A program made the translations under genes and the position numbers. Shown one piece after another: positions 46,393 through 56,855 of a stretch of 64,000 bases of DNA. Every line of letters starts with the position of its first letter. Position 1 is the first letter of the stretch. Under the pieces are notes generated by a model that was given only the letters and a program-made list of their open reading frames with translations, searched no databases and was not told the DNA's origin. Origin of the DNA: Schistocerca nitens (Eukaryota > Arthropoda > Insecta > Orthoptera > Acrididae); the NCBI RefSeq assembly GCF_023898315.1, contig NC_064622.1, positions 356,853,234 to 356,917,233 on the forward strand. The letters run 5' to 3'.

Positions 46393-46423
46393 GGGCGCTA
46401 ATGACCTCAGTAGTTGAGCGCCC
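46393..46423 (+). promoter_or_regulatory. 3'UTR hairpin of LINE copy 5
   Basis: GGGCGCT (46393-46399) pairs with AGCGCCC (46417-46423), identical in stem to the hairpin of copy 3. Confidence 0.6.
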
Positions 46424-46554
46424 TAACCCCCCTCCCCCCCCCCCCCGTTTAAACCAACCGACCTTTCACCGCTCCCCTCCGCTCAGCTCACCTATCGTTC
46501 CCCTGCTCGGCTCTTCCCCCCCACCCCCACCCCCCACCTCACCCGTCTGGAGCA

Positions 46555-46714
46555 TTATGGGCTGGACCCTCCAACTAGCTCGAAATTGTGACGATCCGAC
46601 GCACCATTTAAAATTTGGCACAATATCCTTCAGGAGGACATCCAACAACTCTGAACAATGCTAAACCATATAACTGCTTGTGTAAGAGCCAGAGGTGGAC
46701 CAACGTGTTACTGA
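46555..46714 (+). pseudogene. Tc1-like transposase, C-terminal fragment
   Basis: The translation NLAQYLQEDIQQL (with one frame adjustment), NHITACVRARGGPT and a terminal CY before TGA 46712-46714 matches the end of Tc1-type transposases (PQ.DI..L...M..R...V...GG.TRY). A stop lies inside. Only about 50 residues remain and the catalytic Glu region is not visible. The following 100 bases resemble the element's own 3' end. Confidence 0.6.
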
Positions 46715-48200
46715 CTTGCTGAATTTGTGAAACTATTTCTCTTGAATAGATCAGCCAATTTTTTTGAAACTGTAGTTGTTTGTGTGTAAATCACATCTAC
46801 AGATTTTTGTCACATTCAGATAATTCCTTCCCGTTGCATTTTTCTCCTTCTTTCTTATTAGAATGTACCTACGAAGCTTGGGATTCCTAGATGATATAAA
46901 TCTTGTATATTTTCTTAAAATTTCTAAAGGAAAATTAAGTCTCGTACATCGATAATTTTCATCCTTCCAAAGAATAACTGTAATATGTTGGTCTGTATAG
47001 TATTGTACAATAATCCATTTAAGCGCTCAATAAATGTATGCAAAACTTGAAAATGATTTAAATCATGTGTTTAATTGGTTTATCTTGTCATTCCTTTCTC
47101 TCAAAAGATATGTAAATGGATTTGGTTGACTTTCCATCTGAATTCTACATACATGGTAAATAAGATTTGATAAAAGCAAGTGTAAAGGGGGAAGGGCGGG
47201 CTATGTATCTCTTACTATCAGTTTTGCAAGTTTTCATCCGTCTTTCCTTCCTACGTCACGAAAATAGGCCCCCTAGTGGGTAATTTGATCTCCTCTTAAC
47301 AGTATGCCAATGTTGTAAAGGGATACCTATTTTTTTTTTTAGTAAGTGTCTCGTGATCTGTGGTGGCTCTTAAAGGAAAATTGTATTTCGTTTGTTTCTT
47401 ACTCGTATTAATTGTTTTATCTGTCCTTCACTGAAAATATGTGCACAACAGAGCAGATATCAACGGTATGCACTGTGTATTTTATTGCACCCAATTGATA
47501 AGTTACGTATATTTTAATCTTCACTCTCAAGCTTGCATTCAGAAATGCTCACTCTGCCTCGGATGTTTTTTTCACCTGTGTTATACAATAAATATAGTAT
47601 ACAGCAATATTTTTGAGTTTAATGGTGCAGGCAGAGTCGGCCGTAATGCACTTCGTGTATGGGTCCGCTAAATGACGACACTGTGCTGATTGATCTCGCA
47701 GCAGTAGTTACCATATCACATTTTAACGTGTTTCTGGAGCTACAGTTGTGTGTGGTAGGTTTTGGTTATAGCATATTTCGTGGTTTTTCACTGTTTTGAA
47801 GATTCTTTTCATAGCAACAAGGTTGGAAGTGGTAATAAACCGAATAAATTATAATTCGACTATTACCCTATAATTGGGACAACGGAGATGTACGGTCTCT
47901 TGCACCAGAATATTCACAGTTTGGGTTCACCCTGTAGAATACGATAATGAAGCACATGCCAGTAGTTACAGAATATTTCTACTCCAAAGTCACATAATCC
48001 CTTGAAAAAAGCTTTTCAGTGCCCTAATAACTTAGCTAGATATTTTTTTAACCGGTGACCACCTCCTGGATATTCTTTTTACCATAACGAATCGCTACAT
48101 GCTGCCATCCATGTAATAGATGGTAAAGTAAAGCTGCATTCTCGATGCTGTTTGTTTAGAGCGCACAGTCTCTCCAGTTCAGGCGACAGTGCGGCTTTGT
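46715..48200. other. AT-rich spacer, no gene recognised
   Basis: No domain-like translation and no repeat boundary that I can define, apart from short homopolymers (for example a T-run at 47331). It may hold old repeats beyond recognition. Confidence 0.5.
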
Positions 48201-48211
48201 GTACACAGTAT

Positions 48212-48660
48212 GTCGACGTACCTCGACCACTTCAAGCTCAGACTATGTGCGCGTTGTCACTTTAGAAGGCGGCTTGACAACAAGGGAAGTTGCCCGCCAA
48301 ATTAGAGCACGCCACAGAACCGTCATTTGAAGATTCAGCAGCTTTCGTGAGGCACAGGACATTGAGGATCTGCCTTACAGTGATCGTCCCACGCTCAAAA
48401 ACACCAGCTGATGAACGCTACTCTACATTACGGGTCGTAGGTACCAGGAGCAGAGTGCAACAGGATTGTGCGCTGTCTTTTTGGAGACAACTCGGTGGGC
48501 CGTGTCGACTCGTGCATCACACAACCGCCTTTGCAGGACCAGTTTGGCCTTAGGCGTCCATTACGTACCGGTAGTAACCACCTCCCAGTACCCTGGTAAA
48601 CGGAGGAAGTGGCGTGTGGAACACCTATAATGGAACGTCGATGAAAGGCATAAAGTTTTC
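48212..48660 (+). pseudogene. Tc1-like transposase, N-terminal fragment
   Basis: The reading IVTLEGGLTTREVARQIRAR (about 48253) followed by RFSSFREAQDIEDLPYSDRP (about 48330) is the paired helix-turn-helix and GRPR-type linker of a Tc1-like transposase. STRASHNRLCRTSLA and a VWNTYNG-like segment follow in shifted frames. Stops are frequent. It is cut at 48660 by the 3' end of the minus-strand CR1-like LINE. It cannot be the same copy as 46555-46714, because N- and C-terminal parts are in the wrong order. Confidence 0.65.
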
Positions 48661-48835
48661 TTCGAAGACATCTACATCTACATGGATACTCTGCAAATCA
48701 CATTTAAGTCCCTGGCAGAGGGGTCATCGAACCACCTTCACAATTCTGTTATTCCGATCTCCTATAGCGCGGGAAGAAAGAACACCTATATATTTCTGTA
48801 TGAGCTCTGATTTCCCTTATTTTATCGTGGTGATC

Positions 48836-48872
<37 letters not shown>

Positions 48873-49845
48873 GGTCGGTGTCAACAAAATATTTTCGCAT
48901 TCGAAATAGAAAATTGGTGATGCGAATTTCGTGAGAAGATTCCGTCGCAACGATAAACGCCTTTCTTTTAATGACGTCCATCCCAAACCGTGTATTATTT
49001 CTGTGACACACTCTGCCATATTTCGCGACAATACAAAACTTGCTGCCTTTCTTTGAACTTTTTCGATGTACTCTGTCAGTCCTATCTGGCAAGGATCCCA
49101 CACCGCGCAGCAGTATTGTAAAAGAGAACGGACAAGCCTAGTGTAGGCAGTCTCCTTAGTAGGTCTGTTCCATTTTCTAAGTGTCCTGCCAATAAAATGC
49201 AGTCTTTGGTTAGCCTTCCCAACAACATTTCCTGTGTGTCCCTTCCAATTTAAGTTCGTAATTGTAATACCTAGATATTTAGTTTAATTTACGGCTTTTA
49301 GATTAGACTGATTTATCGTGTAACCGAAATTTAACGAATTCCTTTTAGCACTCATCTGGATGAACTACACTTTTCGTTATTTAGGGTCAACTGCCACTTT
49401 TCGCACCATTCAGATATCTTTTCTAAATCGCTTTGCAATTTTTGATCTTCTGATGACATTATTAGTTAATAAACGACAGCGTCATCTGCAAACAACCTAA
49501 GACGGCTGCTCAGATTGTCTCCCAAATCGTTTATATAGATTAGGAGCAGCAAAGGGCCTATAGCACTACCTTGGCGAACGCCAGAAATCACTTCTGTTTT
49601 ACTCGATGACTATCGTAAATTACTACGAACTGTGACCTCTCTGAAAGGAAATCACAAATCCAGTCACATAACTGAGACAATATTCCATAACATGCAATTC
49701 CACTACAAGCCGATTGTGTGGTACAGTGTCAAAAGCCTTCCGGAAAACCAGACATACGAAATCAATCCGAAATCCCTTGTCAATAGCACTCAACACTTCA
49801 TGCGAATAAAGGGCTAGTTGAAACGTCCTGGCAGATTAAAACTGT

Positions 49846-49921
49846 GTGCCGGTCCGAGACTCGATCTCGGGACCTTTGCCTTTCGCGGGCAAGTGCTCTA
49901 CCAACTGAGCTACCCAAGCAC
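49846..49921 (-). other. tRNA-like sequence, left arm
   Basis: On the minus strand: box A TAGCTCAGTTGGTAGAGCAC, anticodon stem TTGCC/GGCAA, and box B GAGATCGAGTC (T-loop TTCGA changed to ATCGA). The acceptor ends pair as GTGC/GCAC. Confidence 0.6.
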
Positions 49922-50093
49922 ACGACTCACGCCCCGTCCTCACAGCTTTACTTCTGCCAGTACCTAGTCTCCTACCTTACAAACTTTACAGAAGCTTCTG
50001 TAAAGTTTGGAAGGTTGGAGACCTTCTGTAAAGTTTGGAAGGTAGGAGACGAGGTACTGGCAGAAGTAAAGCTGTGAGGACGGGGCGTGAGTC

Positions 50094-50169
50094 GTGCTTG
50101 GGTAGCTCAGTTGGTAGAGCACTTGCCTGCGAAAGGCAAAGGTCCCGAGTTCGAATCTGGGTCTGGCAC
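50094..50169 (+). other. tRNA-like sequence, right arm
   Basis: Acceptor-like GTGCTTG pairs with the 3' CTGGCAC in 4 outer bp plus wobble. Box A TAGCTCAGTTGGTAGAGCAC, anticodon stem TTGCC/GGCAA with the 7-nt loop TGCGAAA (centre CGA, no U33), and box B GAGTTCGAATC are present. It is close enough to fold as a tRNA, but the missing U33 and weak T-stem argue against a working tRNA gene. Confidence 0.6.
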
Positions 50170-51272
50170 ACAGTTTTAATCTGCCAGGAAGTTTCATATC
50201 AGCGCACACTCCGCTACAGAGTGAAAATCTCATTCTGGAAAGAGCTAGTTGTGTTTAACAAGAACGATGTTGACAGTGTGTCGATGGACCGTTTTCATCG
50301 AGGTAATTCATAATGTTCGAACACTCTATATGTTCTAAAATCCTGCTGCATATCGACGTTAACGATATGGGCCTGTAATTTTGTGGATTACTCATACTAC
50401 CTTTCTTGAATATTGGTGTGACCTGTGCAACTTTCCAGTCTTTGGTTACGGGATGTTTCGTCGAGCGAACGGTTGTATGAGATTGTTACGTATGGAGCTA
50501 ATGCATCAGCATACTCCGAAAGGAACCTAATTGGTGTATAGTCTGGAGCAGAAGACTTGCTTTTGTTAAGAGATTTAAATTGCTTCACTACTCAGAGGAT
50601 ATTTACTTCTACGTTACTCATGTTAGCAGCTGTTCTTGATTCGAATTCAGGAATATTTACTTGTTCTTCTTTTGGGAAAGCATTTCGGAAGGCTGTGTTT
50701 AGTAACTCTGCTTTGGAAGCACTGTCTTCGATGGTATCTCTATACCTATCGCGCAGAGAAGGCATTGATTGTTTCTTGCCGCTAACATACTTCACATACG
50801 ACCAGAATCTCTTTGGATATTCTGCCAGGTTTCGAGACAGTTTCGTTGTGGAAACTGTTATAAGCATCTCGCCAAGCGTTAAATTTGGAGCTTCTGTAAA
50901 AGATCGCCAATCTCGGGGATTTTGCGTCTGTTTAAATTTGACATGTTTTGTTTCGTTGTTTCTGCAAGTGTTCTAACCCGTTTTGTGTATCAAGAAGGAT
51001 CAGCTCCGTCGTTTGTTAAATTATTTGGTATAAATCTTTCAGTTGTTGCCGATACTATTTCTTTGAATTTAAGCCATATCTGGTCTACACGTCTATTATT
51101 AATTTGGAATGAGTGGAGATTGTCTCTCAGGAAGGCGTCAAGTGAATTTTTATCTGCTTTTGTGAATAGATATGTTTTTCGCTAATTTTTTCGAGGATTT
51201 GGTTATTACAATATTCAATCTCGCTACGACAATCCTGTGTTCACTACTCTCTGAATCGGTTTTGATGCTCGT

Positions 51273-51393
51273 TATTAACTCAGGATATATTAACTCAGGA
51301 TATATTAACTCAGGATATATTAACTCAGGATATATTAACTCAGGATATATTAACTCAGGATATATTCACTCAGGATATATTCACTCAGGATAT
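51273..51393 (+). repeat. 15-bp minisatellite, about eight units
   Basis: Units of ATTAACTCAGGATAT, the last two with ATTCACTCAGGATAT. Read on the plus strand this gives an INSGY pentapeptide repeat, which is a by-product of the 15-bp period and not a sign of a gene. Confidence 0.95.
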
Positions 51394-51509
51394 GAGCGAC
51401 GTCTCATGACTGTAGTAAAAGACGATGTAGGCGGCCAGGTAGCAATGCTTGTCTCAGGCATATGGTCACATGGGATCAATCACTTAGTTGCGGACAGGCG
51501 TTAAGACCA

Positions 51510-51700
51510 GATGCGACACGTTTATAGAGATTACGCGAAAGAACTTGCACCCATTCTAGCAGCAGTTTAGCGTAGGTCGCTGCAGAGCCGAAGGGTACCA
51601 AAAAAAAAGTAGTTTATTCCAGTTTTCAAGAAGGGTTGTAAGACATATAGAATTACAGGCCCATATTAGCCCCGTCAACAAAATTTAAAAAAAAGTCGGG
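51510..51700 (+). pseudogene. LINE reverse transcriptase fragment
   Basis: Reads HVYRDYAKELAPILAAV then VPKKK and FIPVFKKGCKTYRITGPY, matching the fingers region of CR1-like LINEs (IPVFKKGDKT...NYRPI). Two stops and a one-base shift are needed. Confidence 0.55.
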
Positions 51701-52476
51701 TGGGGAAAAAAGTTGATGTAGTCACAAATGTTTGTACGGTGGTAGGAGCACCATGAAAAACGCACTAAAAATCCTGGGCGACGGAGTGTGTGCGTTGGAG
51801 TGTAGGGGGGGGGGGGCACTTCTAGTGATCAGTTTGTTTTTTAACCTCGGAAACGACAGCTTCTAGCGAAAATTTTTCGCAGTACAAAATTAAACTACAT
51901 TAAATTTTCTGCGAAAAACGTCCGCATAATCGTTCTTCTAGAAGTGATAGACCCCACGTTGTAGGGGATGAAAAAATAGCTGGTTATTGAAACTAGTGTT
52001 ATATGTATAAAATTGATGTAGATTGTTACACGAAGTGGGTTATGAACACACATTAAATGTTGAGTACAACATGTAAGTGCAGAGGAACCGTGATACGGGA
52101 GAACGTGGGGCTGATGACTAGAATCGTCAAGGAAGTAGATCGCCGGATTGTGGTTAAGCACTTCCCCGCTTCATCCGCCTGCAAACTGAAGAACGAACAG
52201 ATGATCCTCATTCTTTCCACTTCAGTAGGTCCCAAGCTACAAGGTATTTCACAAAAATATGAATAACTGGCGACGCTGTGCGCAGGCATGGTCGGTGGGG
52301 GAGACATGCCGGGGTGCGTTAACGCCTGTGGAATGCGGGCATGAGTTAATTACATGTAATACTAACAAAAGAAACGCATATGGACAGAATCCATGTAAAT
52401 TTCAGCAATGCTAGAGGGGAAATTTCAGCCAATTTTGGTTGAAAAAATGGGAAATTAGTTGTGGGATATGTTGGAA
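51701..52476. other. no recognised gene
   Basis: Contains a G-run near 51809 and an unrecognised open frame (52057-52266). No transposon ends that I can define. Confidence 0.5.
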
Positions 52477-53095
52477 TACCTTATTTTAGAACTGTTAGAC
52501 GCACTTTTTTCTTTCAAAAATTGCCTCCAGAATTAAGGGGCATCTTATGCTCGAAATTAATATAAAAATGTCCAGTGTTTAATTTCAAATTCCCGTAGTA
52601 GCCGTATATTTGATGCCGCGGGGAACCTATCTCTATCTGGCAACATTGGGTTCAATAGGCAACAGCATTGCACCGATGCGACGAACAGGAGTTGCGGGGA
52701 TTCACAAGCTTGCTGACACTGTCTCCCTTCCGCGCCGCCATCACAAACTCAGAACACTGTCTAGCATATGGTGCGTCATTGCAGTCCACGGTGCCAGTGA
52801 ACTTGAATTGAAAGTGATCTGTGTTATCGATAACAGTACAATATTTTTGTTTGTACCTAGTATCTTAAAGGAAAAAAATATATATTAACATGGTGCGGGC
52901 TATAAATTGAAAGTAATAACATATGCAGGAGAACTTGGAAACACAGCAGCTGAGCGACCTCTCTACCCTCCACCAACGGGCGGGCTGGTAAAGAAGTAGT
53001 GAAAAAAGCCTGATTGGCCAAAACTAGAAGATGCTGTATTGAAATGGATTCAAGGACACCCTCAAAATAGCACTGGAATTAATACAAAAATGATG

Positions 53096-53280
53096 GCTCT
53101 GAGCACTATGGGACTCAACTGCTGAGGTCATTAGTCCCCTAGAACTTAGAACTAGTTAAACCTAACTAACCTAAGTACATCACAAACATCCATGCCCGAG
53201 GCAGGATTCGAACCTGCGACCGTAGCGGTCTTGCGGTTCCAGACTGCAGCGCCTTTAACCGCACGGCCACTTCGGCCGGC
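53096..53280 (-). mobile_element. tRNA-headed SINE, family A, minus strand
   Basis: Reverse complement has the head GCCGGCCGAAGTGG and box B GGTTCGAATCC. Flanked by the 12-bp direct repeat ACAAAAATGATG (53084-53095 and 53281-53292). Inserted in the pogo transposase. Confidence 0.93.
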
Positions 53281-53836
53281 ACAAAAATGATGAAAATAAA
53301 CGCTCGTAAGCTAGCGCTACAGTGGAACTTAACAGCCTTAAGGGTGGACTTGGTTGCTGCTATAGGTTTATGAAGCGTCATGGACGTAGTATGCGAACCG
53401 AAACGAAAATATCTCAAAAAATGCCAAAAGGGTATGAAGAGAAAATATCTATCCATAGCCTTATTGTTCAACGCCGAAAGAAAACTTGCGTAGAACTACA
53501 CCAAATAGTGAACGTGGACGAAACGCCTCTGACAACTGATGTGCCGAGCAACAAGTGCCATGATAAGTTCTAAAACAGTAGCTGTAAAAGCAAGTGAATC
53601 CAACGATCGTTTTCAAGCGCAAATAAAGCCAAAAGCTTCTGAAATAGTGCCAGGCGCCGTTGGGTTGGGTGGACGAGGCTGGTAGGAAATTATGGATTAA
53701 CAGTGTGTGGGAGAAAAGAGAAGGTGCTTTATTGAAGAACAAGACTGTCTTAATGTGCTAGATCAGTTTGGTGATTATTTCAAAAAAATATGTGAAAGAG
53801 AAATTGAGACCCCTACAGACCTTGCTGTTATTCCTG

Positions 53837-54035
53837 CTGCGGGATTAGCCGAGCGGTCTCAGGCGCTGCAGTCATGGACTGTGCGGCTGGTCCCGGCGGA
53901 GGTTCGAATCCTCCCTCGGGCATGGGTGTGTGTGTTTTTCCTTAGGATAATTTAGGTTAAGTAGCGTGTAAGCTCAGGGACTGGAGACCTTGGCAGTTAA
54001 GACCCATAAGATTTCACACACATTTGAACATTTGA
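53837..54035 (+). mobile_element. tRNA-headed SINE, family C (class II tRNA-like head)
   Basis: Starts CTGCGGGATTAGCCGAGCGG, a head like a Leu/Ser tRNA, with box B GGTTCGAATCC and a body with TTAGGATAATTTAGG and CACACACATTTGAACATTT. Flanked by the 13-bp direct repeat GCTGTTATTCCTG (53824-53836 and 54036-54048). The body partly resembles family A, so the two families probably share a tail. Confidence 0.93.
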
Positions 54036-54079
54036 GCTGTTATTCCTGGAGGACTTACTTCATAATTGCAACCTGTTGG

Positions 54080-54280
54080 AGCCGTTCGCGGTGGTCTCGC
54101 GGTTCTAGGCGCGCAGTCCGGAACCGCGCGACTGCTACGGTCGCAGGTTCGAATCCTGCCTCGGGCATGGATGTGTGTGATGTCCTTAGGTTAGTTAGGT
54201 TTAAGTAGTTCTAAGTTCTAGGGGACTGATGACCACAGCTGTTAAGTCCCATAGTGCTCCAAGCCATTTGAACCATTTTT
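54080..54280 (+). mobile_element. tRNA-headed SINE, family A
   Basis: Box B GGTTCGAATCC, the shared body, and the end AGCCATTTGAACCATTTTT. Flanked by the 14-bp direct repeat TTGCAACCTGTTGG (54066-54079 and 54281-54294). Confidence 0.93.
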
Positions 54281-54763
54281 TTGCAACCTGTTGGTGTCTT
54301 GATAAATAAACAGTTTAAAGTGTTCATGAGAAAGGAGTGAAACAAATGAGTGATTGATGAATCCTATCAAGAATTCACGCCGAAGGGAACTTCAAAACTA
54401 CGTCGATCAAACAAGTGTCATTGGATAAAACGGTCGTGGTCTAGAGTGAGAGAAGACATTGTTGTTAAATCTTTTTAAAAGTGCGGCATAAGTAACACTC
54501 TCGATGGCCGTGAAGACCATGTTATATATGAAGAGGACAACGATGAAGGGAAATAAGCAGTTGACGATTTTCAGTCATTTTTAAAGGTCATTTCGGTTTT
54601 TTAAACTAAGATTTTTTAGTCTGGCTTTGCAATCTAAGAATAAAAATGGTTAAAATGTTATTTAAAATGCATAAAAATTAAGGCGCGTCTTATAGTCCGT
54701 AAAATACGGTATTTCCGCTTCACGGAGTTCCATTAAGTGGCGGCGCCATACGCAGCCCTCAAA

Positions 54764-55365
54764 ATGGCGTCTGTAACAGAACTGCGCTCATGCAGAGAGC
54801 GGTCTCAGAGTTTCTTTTGGCGGACAAGAGCATCGCAGATATTCGTAGGCACTTGCAGAATGTCTACGGAGACCTGCAACTGAAAAAAGCACGACGAGTC
54901 GTTTGGAGATGCTCTGTTAACGCAACAGTGTTGCGTAAACCTGTCCGATCTCTCGAGTGCTGGCCGCCGCACACAACTGTAATTCCTGCATTGTTGGAAC
55001 GGGCGGACACACTCATCCGAAGTGGTTGAGGGATCGCAACCAAAGATTTCGCTGCACAACTGTACGTCCCTGTTGGTAGTGCTGACTCACTTGTCCAAGT
55101 TTTCGGTTATTCAAAGACGTGTGTACCCACTGGTATCCAACCTACAGGTCGGATTTCGCACTTACCGACTTCCCTATTCTTGGCCCAATGAAGGATGCAC
55201 TCTGCGGGAAGCAGTGCGTGGATAATTGGGAGTTAATTAATGCAGCGAGACGTTGGCGCCGATATCGACCATTCGAGTTGTACCCTGCGGCGTATAGGCT
55301 CTCCTCTTAAGGTGTCATAAGGCCGTCGTATTGAACCGACATTGTGTTTGAAAATAGTTTTGTAG
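54764..55365 (+). pseudogene. mariner-type transposase, internally deleted
   Basis: The N-terminal part reads VSEFLLADKSIADIRRHLQN then VYGDL (about 54800), the mariner-type helix-turn-helix. VFGYSKTCVPTG (about 55100) marks the end of the DNA-binding region. Sequence then jumps to DFPILGPMKDALCGKQC (about 55170) and a final NAARRWRRY block. The catalytic core between is missing, so this is a deletion derivative. In-frame stops occur (TGA near 55027). The upstream part of the frame, 54790-55029, is open. Confidence 0.65.
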
Positions 55366-56149
55366 CCAGTAGAGTGAGGAATAATATGGTGTACCGGACT
55401 CCTGAAGGAACAAAGTGTTGCATTACTTATTCAATGCCCCTCGTACTTAATCATCCCTTACGGCAGCTGTCGTGTTCTTCCGGAAAAGTTTTCAGTTCAT
55501 TCAGTACTTACTGGCAGCTGTTACGTGAACTGTGGAGAGTTGATATAACATTCTGAAACACCGTGTAGTTGCTTCTTCTAACGTAGCGGGGTAGATATTG
55601 GGGATTCACCTGCTCGATTTTCAGTTCGCAGACTTATTACCAAGGGACGTGTGCATGAACAGAATCCGGCGATCTACCTTCCCTTGAGCTTATACCCCAC
55701 ACATCGTACACTTCCACCGTGCTACACTCTCAGAACACATCTTAGCCGTTAAGTAATGCAACACGTAATACACACATTTAATATTTGTTTTTAATGGTAA
55801 ACATTAACATTATACTGCTGAAACACATCTGATTTTTTTTGTCATTCCCTGCTCGTAGAGCAAAAATTGACATTTTTTTGTGGCGAATTTAATGTAATTT
55901 TTTTTACTGGGAAACATTTTCATTAGAAGTCACGGTTTTCGAGTTATTCCAGAAAAACATAAAAGACCTTTAAACGCCAAATTTGACCTTGTCGGTCAGA
56001 ATTTTTAGTATTCTGATCATGGGCTCTCTCCTACCAATGTACAAAGATTAGAGACTACACGAATTTTTCCCCTAATTTTCCATCGTTGACTGGGCTCGTG
56101 TTGCCGTCAGTCTGTAGAATTATCAAATATGTTTTTTTGCTCACGTATT
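55366..56149. other. no recognised gene
   Basis: T-rich in its second half. I see no repeat boundary or domain. Confidence 0.5.
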
Positions 56150-56855
56150 TTGAAGTTTTTGAAGAAGGAAAATCGCCTGCATAAAAATAAATATGAATTC
56201 CGCAATCAGATACTTTGCGAAATTCAGCTCGCTCTGTTCCTCACTGAGATTCACTGTGCTGTAGACATCGGTTCTCGGGTTGATTCCGTGTTCGTAGACT
56301 TCAGGAAGGCATTTGACACTGTCCCTCACTGCCGTTTAATGAAAAAGATACGAGCTTATCGAGTATCGGACCAGATTTGCAACCAGATTCAAGACTTCCT
56401 GGCAGAGAGAACGCAGAACGTCGCCCTTAACATAACAAAATTGACAGATGTAAAGTTAATTTGAGGAGTACCCCAAGGAAGTGTGATAGAACCCCGTTAC
56501 TGTTTACTACGTACATATGTGATCTAGTAGAAATCGTCGTAAGCTTCTTAAGACTGTGTCGCTGTCGATGTGGGCGTCGATAACAAAGTAACGACGCCGG
56601 AAGACGGTACTGATTTACAGAATGGTCTGCAGAGGATGGATGAATGATGCAGTGTCAGACAGTTGATCCGGAACGTAAATAAATACACAGATAAGAAATC
56701 CACTACAGTATATATACACTATAGTCGGCAAGTTGCTGGAAACGGTGTCCATCGTAAAATACCTAGGGGTAACATTCCGGAGCGATCTAAAGTGAAATGA
56801 CAACATAAAACTAGTATGATAAGCAGATGTTAGGCTGAGATTCATAGAAAGAAGG
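56150..56855 (+). pseudogene. CR1-like LINE reverse transcriptase, 5' piece
   Basis: Open stretch 56129-56464 ends with RVDSVFVDFRKAFDTVPHCR (about 56276), the palm block of CR1-like reverse transcriptases, and FLAERTQNVAL. GVPQGSVIEP follows (about 56464) after a stop. YLGVTFRSDLK is readable near 56760. Cut by RTE-like sequence at 56856 and continued at 58389. Confidence 0.75.

Larger units (their letters stand above)
40276..46463 (+). mobile_element. LINE copy 5, nearly full length, same subfamily as copy 3
   Basis: It starts CCCCCTGCGGGTCCGG inside LINE copy 4 and ends TTTAAACCAACCGACC. Collinear with copy 3 from leader to 3' hairpin. It carries a SINE in ORF1. Unlike copy 3 it has no visible target-site duplication, and the 3' part of LINE copy 4 is not found after it. 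Confidence 0.9.
49821..50243. mobile_element. fold-back element with two divergent tRNA-like sequences
   Basis: The arms of about 175 bp (49820-49995 and 50024-50195) are near-perfect complements, separated only by a 28-bp duplicated block CTTCTGTAAAGTTTGGAAGG. Each arm carries a tRNA-like sequence. A 48-bp tail after the right arm ends CATTCTGGAAAGA. The 8-bp direct repeat GCTAGTTG flanks the element (49813-49820 and 50244-50251). It interrupts the minus-strand LINE. Confidence 0.85.
48720..50880 (-). pseudogene. CR1-like LINE ORF2 (reverse transcriptase), broken
   Basis: Minus-strand order: FWSYVKYVSGKKQSMPSLRD (about 50790), FKSLNKSKSSAPDYTPIRFL (about 50575), a palm segment with SAIDKGFRIDFVCLVFRKAF then DTVPHNRL (about 49760-49680), YLGITITNLNWKGH (about 49270), LRKWNRPTKETAYTRLVRSL (about 49160) and CAVWDPCQIGLTEYIEKVQR (about 49080). 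These are CR1/Jockey-type reverse transcriptase blocks. No intact YADD box is readable. A (CT)n run sits inside near 48840. Confidence 0.7.
48663..51250 (-). mobile_element. CR1-like LINE, minus strand, interrupted by a fold-back element
   Basis: The 3' end on the plus strand starts CATCTACATCTACATGG, a terminal repeat typical of this LINE type. ORF2 remnants run from about 50870 down to 48720 with a 423-bp insertion at 49821-50243. The 5' end is truncated somewhere between 50950 and 51250. Confidence 0.75.
52891..54556 (+). pseudogene. pogo-type transposase, SINE-interrupted
   Basis: ATG near 52891. Blocks: LKVITYAGELGNTAAERPLY (one frame change), PDWPKLEDAVLKWIQGHPQN and STGINTKM (CENP-B-type DNA-binding region, about 53015-53090), then RFMKRHGRSMRTETKISQKM (about 53365), a catalytic-type VNVDETPLTTDVPSN (about 53513) and LINSVW-like, KREGALLKNKTVL (about 53715). 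After two SINEs the reading resumes with GVLINKQFKVFMRKE (about 54300) and an acidic tail EEDNDEG. The DET motif is the first catalytic Asp. Frameshifts and stops make it inactive. Confidence 0.78.
52479..54709 (+). mobile_element. pogo-type DNA transposon with both TIRs and TA duplication
   Basis: The left end CCTTATTTTAGAACTGTTAG and right end, as reverse complement, CCGTATTTTACGGACTATAA form a degenerate terminal inverted repeat followed by AGACGC in both. TA flanks the element at 52477-52478 and 54710-54711. It contains a transposase pseudogene and three SINE insertions. Confidence 0.85.

Noticed and set aside
50094-50169. Functional tRNA gene
   Set aside because: U33 is missing, the T-stem is weak, and the sequence lies in the arm of a mobile fold-back element. 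Called tRNA-like only.
51273-51393. CRISPR-like array
   Set aside because: Units are contiguous 15-mers without spacers, in a eukaryotic context.
51172-51504. Frame with repeated INSGY
   Set aside because: The 15-bp minisatellite has no stop in this frame; flanking residues show no domain.
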